NCBI GenBank assembly: GCA_014804865.1
Contig: JAAUYY010000067.1
Coordinates: 1 to 5,074, forward strand
From: Desulfovibrio sp.
GTDB lineage: Bacteria; Desulfobacterota; Desulfovibrionia; Desulfovibrionales; Desulfovibrionaceae
Length of the DNA stretch: 5,074 nucleotides
Reading direction: 5' to 3'
A program made the translations under genes and the position numbers. This document shows, piece by piece, positions 1-5,074 of this stretch (the first letter of the stretch is position 1; every line of letters begins with the position of its first letter). Below the pieces are notes generated by a model, which searched no databases, was not told where the DNA came from, and saw only the letters and a program-made list of their open reading frames with translations.

Positions 1-702
1 CTGGCCGGTGGAGAGCTGAACGCGGAAATTGCCCTTGCCATGATCCACAGTCTCAACGTCGACATAAGTAGCCAGTTCGCGAACAAGCTGATCGCGCTTG
101 TCGAGAAGGCTGTTCGGATTGCTCATGCCGTCGATGGTGTGACGCTCGATCTGTTTGTTCAGATCAGCTATGGCCGTAGAAATTTCATTTACCCTGCTTA
201 CGGCCGTGTTGATGGACACGTCCATCTCTTCCTGAATTTCCTTGACGGCCTTTTCGGTCGACTTGAACATATCCGCGAGGTTGTCCGCGTAGGAGAGCAG
301 ACTCTGGCGAACCGACGTGTCGTCCGGACGCAGCCACAAATCTTGCCACGCGTTGAAAAAGTTGGTGAGCGCCGAGCTTACGCCCGTTCTGTTCGCCTCG
401 TTGAAGATATTTTCAAGAGACGCCATGATGGTGTCCTGCTGATCCCAGCGGGCGGAGTTCGTCGACTGGCGCACATATCTGCTTTCCAGGAAAGCGTCAA
501 AGAAGCGCATAATCTGCTGGGCGTTGACGCCGAGAGGCTGCGCGCCCGGCTTATAGGTAAGGCCGCCGGCGTCTTTCTGATCTACGTATTGTCTGGAATA
601 GCCCTCGGTGTCGGCGTTTGCCAGGTTGTTGCCTGTGACAGATATCCACGCCTGGGACGCGTTTAGAGCAGATTGTCCTATATTCATTAAACCGCTAAGC
701 AT
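1..702 (-). CDS. flgK: Flagellar hook-associated protein 1 (FlgK), N-terminal 234 residues; runs off the left edge
   Basis: FlgK forms the first hook-filament junction layer outside the cell. It is exported by the flagellar type III apparatus with help from FlgN. The translated minus strand begins MLSGLMNIGQSALNASQAW and continues with GNNLANADTEGYSRQ at residues 24-38, the hallmark of the FlgK D0 segment (family form ANxxTxGYSRQ). Further family-typical stretches are FFDAFLESRYVRQ, ALTNFFNAWQDL and, near residues 190-220, a heptad-like helix followed by NSLLDKRDQLVREL. The frame is open to base 1 and the C-terminal D0/D1 part lies outside the window. ATG at 702 is chosen because AGGGAG (713-718) lies 10 bases upstream; a second in-frame ATG at 687 has only a weak site. 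The flgN stop (TAG, 708-706) is 3 bases before the start, so translation is probably coupled, fitting the chaperone-client relationship. The name is secure; only the start has slight doubt. Confidence 0.97.
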   Translation of the reverse strand, partial: MLSGLMNIGQSALNASQAWISVTGNNLANADTEGYSRQYVDQKDAGGLTYKPGAQPLGVNAQQIMRFFDAFLESRYVRQSTNSARWDQQDTIMASLENIFNEANRTGVSSALTNFFNAWQDLWLRPDDTSVRQSLLSYADNLADMFKSTEKAVKEIQEEMDVSINTAVSRVNEISTAIADLNKQIERHTIDGMSNPNSLLDKRDQLVRELATYVDVETVDHGKGNFRVQLSTGQ

Positions 703-705
703 GAT

Positions 706-1170
706 CTATAATCTCCCTGATATTAATGCGGCCTGAGGATGCGCCGCGTGCCTGAAGCCGCCGTTGCGCCCATATACTCCCGTCATTGGAGTAACCTGGT
801 TTGTCAGGGCCTTTAGTGTGTACGCGCTTTGATCCAGAAGCGCGAGGCTTAACTGCGCGTTGCGCGAGGCCTGCTTGGATACGCCCTGCTCTCCCGCGTC
901 CACGGACTGAAAGAGTTGGCGAAGCACCGACGCCAGATCCTCGGGCAATGTCTCCGCGTACTCCAAAACTCTTTGTCCCGCGAGAGAACGAATTACCAAG
1001 GTTTTCTCAACCGCGATTTGGCGGATCAGCTCCTGGATTGAAAATTCAAGGGACGCCACGGCGCTCGTGTCGCGCCCAAGCAAAATTTCATATTCTTCTT
1101 CCAGCAAGTCGCGCAATAAATGTAGAGCTTTGTCTTGCCTGAATAGACTTTCTTGTACTATCTGATACAT
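706..1170 (-). CDS. flgN: Flagellar export chaperone FlgN (FlgK/FlgL chaperone)
   Basis: Protein of 154 residues, the usual size for FlgN, a cytoplasmic chaperone that binds the C-terminal helices of the hook-associated proteins FlgK and FlgL and delivers them to the export gate. The sequence is almost wholly helical and heptad-like: an N-terminal helix rich in Leu and Glu (residues 8-32, including LLRDLLEEEYEILL), a middle helix around 38-70 and a third around 95-123. It ends with a short GVYGRNG segment at 131-137, which resembles the Tyr-Gly-x-x-Gly tail common in FlgN proteins. The start ATG at 1170 is preceded by GAGG at 1178-1181, 7 bases away. A near-consensus sigma-54 promoter lies in the 81-base gap upstream. 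flgK follows after 3 bases. Family similarity is weak in general, so the call leans on size, helical pattern, tail and position before flgK. Confidence 0.88.
   Translation of the reverse strand: MYQIVQESLFRQDKALHLLRDLLEEEYEILLGRDTSAVASLEFSIQELIRQIAVEKTLVIRSLAGQRVLEYAETLPEDLASVLRQLFQSVDAGEQGVSKQASRNAQLSLALLDQSAYTLKALTNQVTPMTGVYGRNGGFRHAAHPQAALISGRL
713..718 (-). promoter_or_regulatory. Ribosome binding site of flgK inside the end of flgN
   Basis: AGGGAG on the minus strand, 10 bases before the ATG at 702, lies within the last codons of flgN. It favours the start at 702 over the in-frame ATG at 687 and suggests translational coupling of chaperone and client. Confidence 0.6.
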
Positions 1171-1233
1171 CCCTTAGCCTCGCTCATATAGATAATGGCA
1201 AATATTTCCTTTTATTCTTGTTGCATGATTTCG

Positions 1234-1249
1234 TGCAATAATCGTGCCC
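1234..1249 (-). promoter_or_regulatory. Sigma-54 (RpoN) promoter for flgN-flgK
   Basis: The minus strand reads GGGCACG-ATTA-TTGCA, starting two bases after the flgJ stop codon. Against the sigma-54 consensus TGGCACG-N4-TTGCA only the first base differs. The invariant GG (1248-1247) and GC (1236-1235) are separated by exactly 10 bases as required. With C1235 as -12, transcription should start near 1223 and leave a leader of about 53 nt before the flgN ATG at 1170. Sigma-54 control of middle and late flagellar genes is known in many diderm bacteria, which makes the position plausible. That the promoter is active is inference. Confidence 0.82.
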
Positions 1250-1251
1250 AA

Positions 1252-2550
1252 TTATCTATTTCCGGCCTCCGCGCCGGTGAGCGGCGGGATGGAGAATGTC
1301 GGATGGGCGTCGTTTTCCGCGACGGTCAGCGGCTCGATGGGAGCCTGCGCTCCGGCCGGCTGGACATTGGGACTCGGAGCGGCCTTGCTCTGCTCCTGGG
1401 CCGCGTGATAGGCGGCGAGGCCTTTGCCGGCGTTGCTGTTCGCGCTTACGTTATCCGCGTTCAACAGGCGGATAACTTCGTTGTTCTTGCGATTCTTCTG
1501 GTTCTTCGGGATATTGGAGGTTACGGTAACCTTGCGGATCGCCGGAGTTTCCGCGACGACCTCCGCGGCGGATTCGACGCCCGACGCTTGGGCGGCGAGC
1601 TTCGCGTTCTCGAGTTTTACGCTCGTTACAATGTCCTGCATGGAACGGGAGGAGCTTATCGATTCGCCTACGTTCCCGGAACGGGCCATTTCAACGGCGG
1701 AACGGAGAGCCGCTTCGCTGCCCGGATTGGGGGCGGCGGCGACCGCCTGCTCCTGATTCGTCGGAGCCGCCTCGGCCTGACGCGCTTTGCGCGGTTGCAA
1801 GGCCGGTCTGACAGCCCTGCTTCCCAGCTTGTCGCCCGCTTCGCGACGGGCGAGATAAGCCAGATTAAGGGCGCTGTCTCCCTCGTGGCCGGTCTTCTTT
1901 ATCCGTTCCGGACGCTTCCTCTCCGACTTTTCAGGCTTCGCCGCCTCTACAGGCGCTTGCGCGGGAGTCGGCGAAACTATCGGAGCCTGAACGACGGGCG
2001 CTTCGCTAACGGAGACCGCGTCGGCGACATCCGCAGCCTGGGGCGCGTCTCCGTCATATATGGACATATCGGTTACAGGCGTCGTCTCTTCGATCGGCTC
2101 GGGGTCGAGGATCGATGCCGTCGCGGGTTTTGCCTGGGCGAAGAGCGGGGCGGCTTCGGGCGCGAAGGCGGAAGAGGCTCCGCGACCGGCCGCGACTTTG
2201 CTCGCGTCGCCCAGATTGGCGGAAAGCTGCTCGTACATCATGTCCGCCAGGCCGATGCCTCCGGCCTTCGTCATGGATTTGGCAAGCTCCTGATCGTACA
2301 TATCCTGCCAGAATCTCTCTTCGCGACCCTGGAGCAATCCGCCCTTGGGAACGGCGTTGCGCATCTCCTGCCACATCTTCTGAATAAAGATGGATTCAAA
2401 GCCTTCGCACGCTTCGCGCAACTTTTTGGCCTTGGCCTCCGGCGTCATATTCTTGCCGTTCAGTCCTCCAAGACCGCCCAGCTGATTTTGCATGGCGCTA
2501 TGCGACTGCTCGGAGAAACTCGCCTCGGGAGCGATATACGGAGAACTCAT
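1252..2550 (-). CDS. flgJ: FlgJ-type rod-binding protein with a long disordered C-terminal tail and no hydrolase domain
   Basis: Protein of 432 residues. The N-terminal quarter carries the FlgJ rod-binding domain (about residues 40-110): KKLREACEGFESIFIQKMWQ, then FWQDMYDQELAKSMTKAGGI and LADMMYEQL. This domain caps and scaffolds rod assembly in the periplasm. In enterobacterial FlgJ a glucosaminidase domain follows, and in some deltaproteobacterial relatives a peptidase domain. Here residues 115-432 instead form a low-complexity stretch rich in Ala, Pro, Glu, Gln and Ser, with PxPAQAPVEA-like runs (about 185-205), a basic patch KSERKRPERIKK (208-219) and only short possible helices (about 278-290 and 303-322). 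I see no HxH, HxxxD or glucosaminidase signature. No signal peptide is seen, consistent with export through the flagellar apparatus. The start ATG abuts the flgI stop, with GGAGGT 7 bases upstream. Calling it FlgJ refers to the scaffold domain only. It could also be named simply rod-binding protein. Confidence 0.9.
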   Translation of the reverse strand: MSSPYIAPEASFSEQSHSAMQNQLGGLGGLNGKNMTPEAKAKKLREACEGFESIFIQKMWQEMRNAVPKGGLLQGREERFWQDMYDQELAKSMTKAGGIGLADMMYEQLSANLGDASKVAAGRGASSAFAPEAAPLFAQAKPATASILDPEPIEETTPVTDMSIYDGDAPQAADVADAVSVSEAPVVQAPIVSPTPAQAPVEAAKPEKSERKRPERIKKTGHEGDSALNLAYLARREAGDKLGSRAVRPALQPRKARQAEAAPTNQEQAVAAAPNPGSEAALRSAVEMARSGNVGESISSSRSMQDIVTSVKLENAKLAAQASGVESAAEVVAETPAIRKVTVTSNIPKNQKNRKNNEVIRLLNADNVSANSNAGKGLAAYHAAQEQSKAAPSPNVQPAGAQAPIEPLTVAENDAHPTFSIPPLTGAEAGNR

Positions 2551-3663
2551 TTATATTACCTCCAGATCCGCGTGCAATGAACCCGAGACTTGCAGGCTGC
2601 GCAAGATCGAGATTAGGTCGCGCGGCGTCGCGCCAATGGCGTTCAGACCATCGACAAGTTCCTGTAGCGTGGCGCCTTCCACAAGATGCAGACGCCTGTT
2701 TTCTTCCCTGACGTTGATGTTGGTTTCCGGCGTAACCACAGTCTGTCCATTGGAGAATGGGCCGGGTTGCGAAACCTGTTCGCTCTCCTGCACTGTGATC
2801 TGCAGATTGCCATGCGCCACGGCGGCTCGAGTTATGCGGACATCCTTGCCAAGGACAACCGTGCCCGTCTTTTCGTCCACGACCACTTTCGCGGCGGTGT
2901 CGGGAGTCACTTCGAGATTTTCGACGGAAGCCATCAGCGGCACGAGATTATGACGATATTGTTGCGGCACGTCGACGTTGATGCTCATGGCGTCCGTAGC
3001 CCTGGCGTAGGCGCCGCCAAGCGCGGAATTAAGCCGCTCCGCGACCTGTTGCGCCGTCGTAAAGTCGCCTACCCGCAAGTTAAGGGTAAGGTGATCTTGC
3101 TGATTGAATTGGAACGGAATCTCGCGCTCGACTATGCCTCCGCCCGGAATGAGACCGACGGTGCTTACGTTTTTGGATACGGAGGCCGCCTCGCCGTTGA
3201 CGGAATAGCCGCCGACGGTAAGGGCTCCCTGCGCGAGACAATATGTGTTGCCGTCCACGCCCTTTAGAGCGGTCTGCAAAAGCACGCCGCCGAGCAGGGA
3301 AGTAGCGTCGCCTACGGAGGACACTGTAACGTCAAGACGCGTGCCCGGCTTGGAAGACACGGGCATTTTCGCCGTGACCATTACCGAGGCCACATTTTTT
3401 ACTTTCAAAGCTGACGAATTGAGACCGATGCCCATACGATCAAGCATGTTCTTCATCGAGCTCATCGTAAAAGCGGAATCTTTTTTATCGCCTGTGCCCG
3501 CGAGACCCACGACAAGACCGTAACCGATAAGCTGATTGTCGCGCACGCCGGAGAATGTGGCGATGTCCTTGATGCGAACCGCTTCGGACGGAGACGCGAG
3601 TCCAACGCACATTACGGCCGCGGCGACGACCAGAAAAAGGCGTTTTATAACAGTCAAATTCAT
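2551..3663 (-). CDS. flgI: Flagellar P-ring protein FlgI
   Basis: FlgI polymerises around the rod in the periplasm, at the peptidoglycan layer, to form the P-ring bushing. The protein of 370 residues matches the family length. Residues 1-28 form a signal peptide: basic [10 protein letters not shown], hydrophobic [13 protein letters not shown], and a likely cut after SPSEA. The mature part starts [20 protein letters not shown] and continues with [12 protein letters not shown], the [17 protein letters not shown] stretch, and [20 protein letters not shown], all classic FlgI blocks. The end, [20 protein letters not shown] followed by HADLEVI, is also typical. ATG at 3663 is chosen because AGGAGT sits 7 bases upstream and the signal peptide then starts correctly. 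An in-frame ATG at 3699 has no binding site and lies about 17 nt from the predicted transcription start. Cys19 lies in the hydrophobic core without a proper lipobox, so it is not a lipoprotein. flgI leads this transcription unit here; flgH, flgA and flgG are not upstream. Confidence 0.97.
   Translation of the reverse strand: MNLTVIKRLFLVVAAAVMCVGLASPSEAVRIKDIATFSGVRDNQLIGYGLVVGLAGTGDKKDSAFTMSSMKNMLDRMGIGLNSSALKVKNVASVMVTAKMPVSSKPGTRLDVTVSSVGDATSLLGGVLLQTALKGVDGNTYCLAQGALTVGGYSVNGEAASVSKNVSTVGLIPGGGIVEREIPFQFNQQDHLTLNLRVGDFTTAQQVAERLNSALGGAYARATDAMSINVDVPQQYRHNLVPLMASVENLEVTPDTAAKVVVDEKTGTVVLGKDVRITRAAVAHGNLQITVQESEQVSQPGPFSNGQTVVTPETNINVREENRRLHLVEGATLQELVDGLNAIGATPRDLISILRSLQVSGSLHADLEVI
2558..2563 (-). 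promoter_or_regulatory. Strong ribosome binding site of flgJ inside the last codons of flgI
   Basis: GGAGGT on the minus strand, 7 bases before the flgJ ATG (2550-2548), is formed by the flgI codons for Glu-Val just before its stop. The flgI TAA (2553-2551) and the flgJ ATG are directly adjacent, so the two genes are almost certainly translated from one message. Confidence 0.85.
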
Positions 3664-3670
3664 GGCGAAT

Positions 3671-3676
3671 ACTCCT
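3671..3676 (-). promoter_or_regulatory. Ribosome binding site that fixes the flgI start at 3663
   Basis: AGGAGT on the minus strand, preceded by AAA, is spaced 7 bases from the ATG at 3663-3661. No comparable site precedes the upstream in-frame ATG at 3699. Confidence 0.85.
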
Positions 3677-3726
3677 TTTGCCCAGGCTAATATAAACATT
3701 GGAAATTCAATATGTTATAAATATTT

Positions 3727-3742
3727 CGCAATGTTTGCCCCA
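3727..3742 (-). promoter_or_regulatory. Probable sigma-54 (RpoN) promoter for flgI-flgJ
   Basis: The minus strand reads TGGGGCA-AACA-TTGCG. It keeps the TGG, the C at the sixth position and the TTGC of the consensus TGGCACG-N4-TTGCA, with the invariant GG (3741-3740) and GC (3729-3728) exactly 10 bases apart. With C3728 as -12, transcription would start near 3716, giving a leader of about 53 nt to the ATG at 3663. That is the same leader length predicted for the flgN promoter. The -24 half is weaker than at the flgN site. Confidence 0.65.
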
Positions 3743-4029
3743 TTATTTTCATAAATTTTTTTACGTTAGATGCACAATCCGTGCCTTTTATGAAATCGAG
3801 GGAGAGGAAGACGGCGCGAAGCGGATGCGCGAGCTGGAAATTTCAGTTTCGCCTCGTTATAAAAATATATCGGATAAGACGGAGGAGGCTTGAGAGAAAT
3901 AGAGATCCGAACCCGCGCGGAAATAGGAGGGTGCGCTAGCCGCTATTCGCGAAACGGAAATCGCCGCGGCGAGAGCTATTGGCGGCCCAGCTCGGTGAGC
4001 TGCGCGAAAGGAAGGAATTAAATTAGAAA
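3743..4029 (-). other. Intergenic region between the flgM terminator and the flgI promoter; no credible gene
   Basis: About 290 bases without a credible coding frame on either strand. The plus strand is purine-rich from about 3790 to 4015. Short structures seen are a perfect inverted repeat at 3988-4002, the palindrome TTCGCGAA at 3946-3953 and the palindrome GAAATTTC at 3837-3844. An A/T-rich stretch with an A7 run on the minus strand (about 3745-3763) lies immediately upstream of the sigma-54-like promoter. A sigma-54 promoter needs an activator that usually binds about 100-200 bases upstream, so this region is the natural place for such sites. I cannot assign a specific binding motif. Confidence 0.5.
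3988..4002. repeat. Short perfect inverted repeat in the flgI upstream region
   Basis: CAGCTC-ggt-GAGCTG, a 6-bp stem with a 3-base loop, not followed by a T-run on either strand, so it is not a terminator. It lies about 250 bases upstream of the predicted flgI promoter and could be an activator site or merely chance. Confidence 0.45.
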
Positions 4030-4046
4030 GCCGCCCGAAGGCGGCC
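4016..4046 (-). terminator. Intrinsic terminator after flgM
   Basis: On the minus strand GCCGCC-TTCG-GGCGGC (4045-4030) forms a 6-bp GC stem closed by a C(UUCG)G tetraloop, an unusually stable loop, followed by TTTCTAATTTAATT. It begins 24 bases after the flgM stop codon. The plus strand has no T-run after the hairpin, so it acts for the minus strand only. It should separate the flgM unit from flgI, which fits flgI having its own promoter. Confidence 0.83.
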
Positions 4047-4069
4047 AGGAATGGCGGCGTTATTAAATT

Positions 4070-4354
4070 TTACAGTCGGAATAATTCGGGATCATCGCGG
4101 ATCAGCGCCGCGGCTATTCTTTTCGCGTCGATGGCGTAAGATCCCGCCGCGAGGGCCGCGCGTATCGCTTCGACCTTGTTCTCGCGAATGTCCGGGGCGT
4201 TATGCGCTCCGCGCAGGGCTGTTGTGAAAAGCAGGGCGTCTCGGACCGCTTCGTCCTGTTCGGGCTCCGCGGGGATTTCGGCTTTGTCCGATATTTGTCC
4301 AAGATTGAAATCGCCCTGAAAAACTTTCTGGGTTTGCGGATTCGTATGTTCCAT
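4070..4354 (-). CDS. flgM: Negative regulator of flagellin synthesis FlgM (anti-sigma-28 factor)
   Basis: Protein of 94 residues, within the usual FlgM range of roughly 90-105. FlgM binds sigma-28 (FliA) in the cytoplasm and blocks filament gene expression until the hook-basal body is finished, when FlgM is exported. The C-terminal half has the family pattern: RENKVEAIRAALAAGSYAID at residues 57-76, then AKRIAAALI and the closing DDPELFRL. This is the sigma-binding helical part with its characteristic Gly-x-Tyr-x-Ile/Val-Asp turn. The N-terminal half (1-38) is hydrophilic and looks unstructured, as expected of an exported protein. The start ATG at 4354 has GGGAG six bases upstream. The frame continues open upstream for 39 codons to the stop of the previous gene but contains no ATG, GTG, TTG or CTG start, so no longer product is expected by normal initiation. 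It is probably co-transcribed with the upstream gene and is closed by a hairpin terminator. Confidence 0.93.
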   Translation of the reverse strand: MEHTNPQTQKVFQGDFNLGQISDKAEIPAEPEQDEAVRDALLFTTALRGAHNAPDIRENKVEAIRAALAAGSYAIDAKRIAAALIRDDPELFRL

Positions 4355-4471
4355 CGCGGCTCCCGTTGCGACCTGGTTTTCGCCTTGTCGCCTTCCCGCC
4401 TGGCTTTCGGAATGATTGGGAATCGCGCTTCGCGTCGACTCTGTCGCTCGCGCTGGCGAATCCCCGGCTTT

Positions 4472-4972
4472 TTAGGCTGACCTATCAATCCTGCGCGGAT
4501 GATCGGCCATTTTCTCGTCAACTTTCTGGCGAGTAATCCTTATTAAAGCCTCGTCCAAAAACCGTTGCTCTTCAGGCGTCAGGCGGCGCAATCCTTTCTC
4601 GTCCCTGATATAATATTTTAAAGGCTTGCCTGGCGGATAAACAAATTCGACTTCCTTGTCGAGTTGCCTCGATACTTCCTTGCGAATATCCTCGATTATC
4701 GGAAACTTGTTTCCCGTAAACATCAAGGTCAACGACAGCTCCTCGACCACGCTTGAGATCGTTCTTTCGCGATTTTGGCCGCGCTCCGGCTCCGCGGGAT
4801 CCAGCCCGGCGGCTTTTCGCGATTTTGCCCGGAATCTCGCGAGTTGGCGCGCAGTGAGCACCTGCTTCTCGTACCCTTCCAGTATCCGGTTTAAAGGTCT
4901 GGCGAGCTTAATGCAGGATTCGCCTACAAGCTTCGATTCTTCCTGGGCTTCCATAGCGGAATTGTCGTTCAT
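4472..4972 (-). CDS. Conserved uncharacterised protein, FlgM-associated (DVU0524-like) family
   Basis: Protein of 166 residues without signal peptide or membrane segment, so probably cytoplasmic. The core at about residues 69-155 looks like a compact conserved domain: RTISSVVEELSLTLMFTGNK, then FPIIEDIRKEVSRQLDK, EVEFVYPPGKPLKYYIRDEK and GLRRLTPEEQRFLDEALIRI. It resembles, from memory, a Desulfovibrio family annotated as FlgM-associated and named after DVU0524; I cannot confirm this by search. Residues 1-25 and 50-68 are polar and likely flexible, and the last ten are basic. flgM follows after 117 bases in the same frame, which suggests a joint transcript and a role linked to FlgM or sigma-28, but no activity can be deduced. 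ATG at 4972 is used because an in-frame stop lies 9 bases upstream. Its binding site (AGGGA, about 14 bases away) is poorly spaced, and ATG at 4954 is an alternative with no better site. Confidence 0.85.
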   Translation of the reverse strand: MNDNSAMEAQEESKLVGESCIKLARPLNRILEGYEKQVLTARQLARFRAKSRKAAGLDPAEPERGQNRERTISSVVEELSLTLMFTGNKFPIIEDIRKEVSRQLDKEVEFVYPPGKPLKYYIRDEKGLRRLTPEEQRFLDEALIRITRQKVDEKMADHPRRIDRSA

Positions 4973-5074
4973 AATCGCTTATACGTCCCTATCGCGTTAA
5001 ACTTTAGACTTTTTTTACCATTTTTTTGCCGCGGTGAAATTAATTGATATTTTATTGAAATATATTATTAAATT
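4973..5074 (-). other. AT-rich upstream region with two A7 tracts, probable promoter area
   Basis: On the minus strand the order is an AT-rich stretch (5074-5034), then GCGGC, an A7 tract, TGGT, a second A7 tract, TAAAGTTT, and finally the start at 4972. The two A-tracts are centred 11 bases apart, about one helical turn, so they could bend DNA. I see no convincing sigma-54 pair or good sigma-70 boxes; the real promoter may lie beyond the window edge. No coding sequence is apparent. Confidence 0.4.

Noticed and set aside
40..666. Plus-strand open frame of 208 codons
   Set aside because: It lies opposite flgK, whose minus-strand translation matches FlgK throughout.
1195..2580. Plus-strand open frame of 461 codons opposite flgJ
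   Set aside because: It is antisense to the clear rod-binding protein gene, its product is Arg/Gly/Leu-rich without any family pattern, and GC-rich codon use on the other strand explains the lack of stops.
2686..3267. Plus-strand open frame of 193 codons
   Set aside because: It is a shadow of flgI on the opposite strand, with no ribosome site or recognisable product.
3664..3699. Longer flgI start at 3699
   Set aside because: It has no ribosome site, adds 12 residues before a normal signal peptide, and would leave only about 17 nt after the predicted transcription start.
3699..3893. Plus-strand frame of 64 codons in the flgI upstream region
   Set aside because: It crosses the sigma-54-like promoter, lacks a binding site and changes composition abruptly midway.
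3790..3939. Plus-strand frame of 49 codons in the flgI upstream region, very rich in Arg
   Set aside because: No ribosome binding site; the composition reflects the purine bias of the stretch rather than a protein, and no family is recognised.
4051..4058. Additional GGCGGC-type element beside the flgM terminator
   Set aside because: It could pair with one arm of the hairpin, but the adjacent UUCG-capped stem is clearly more stable, so no attenuator or riboswitch is claimed.
4114..4521. Minus-strand frame of 135 codons covering the flgM gap
   Set aside because: It overlaps flgM and the end of its neighbour in another frame, and is full of Arg, Lys and Pro as out-of-frame reading gives here.
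5016..5031. Possible sigma-54 site in the leader of the gene at 4972
   Set aside because: The GG is followed at the right distance by GT instead of the invariant GC, and few other consensus bases match.

Overview
The window is a piece of a chromosomal flagellar locus from a diderm bacterium, most probably a member of the Desulfovibrionales (Desulfovibrionaceae). All six genes lie on the minus strand, so they read from high to low coordinates. The phylum call rests on four things. FlgI, the P-ring protein, requires an outer-membrane type envelope. A conserved protein of a type I associate with Desulfovibrio flgM neighbourhoods sits directly upstream of flgM. The cluster is read from sites that resemble sigma-54 promoters. 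The coding sequence is fairly GC-rich while the intergenic DNA is AT-rich. The exact genus cannot be read from the sequence.

Layout in reading order: (1) 5074-4973, an AT-rich leader with two A7 tracts; (2) 4972-4472, a conserved uncharacterised FlgM-associated type protein; (3) 4354-4070, flgM (anti-sigma-28), in the same frame as its upstream neighbour and separated from it by one stop codon plus 39 open codons; (4) 4045-4030, a hairpin terminator with a UUCG loop that closes the flgM unit; (5) about 290 bases with no credible gene, ending in a sigma-54-like promoter at 3742-3727; (6) 3663-2551, flgI; (7) 2550-1252, a FlgJ-type rod-binding protein that has the scaffold domain but no recognisable peptidoglycan hydrolase domain; (8) an 81-base gap containing a nearly perfect sigma-54 promoter at 1249-1234; (9) 1170-706, flgN, the FlgK/FlgL chaperone; (10) 702 to beyond the left edge, the first 234 residues of flgK.

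How the genes fit together: FlgI and the FlgJ-like protein serve P-ring and rod assembly in the periplasm. FlgN holds the hook-filament junction protein FlgK in the cytoplasm before export. FlgM is the checkpoint that holds sigma-28 until the hook-basal body is complete. The two sigma-54 sites suggest that flgI-flgJ and flgN-flgK can start separately, each with a predicted leader of about 53 nt.

I see no CRISPR array, mobile element, rRNA, tRNA or defence system. The points most worth following are the two matched sigma-54 sites, the FlgJ homologue with a tail of about 320 residues in place of an enzyme, and the in-frame arrangement of flgM with its upstream partner.
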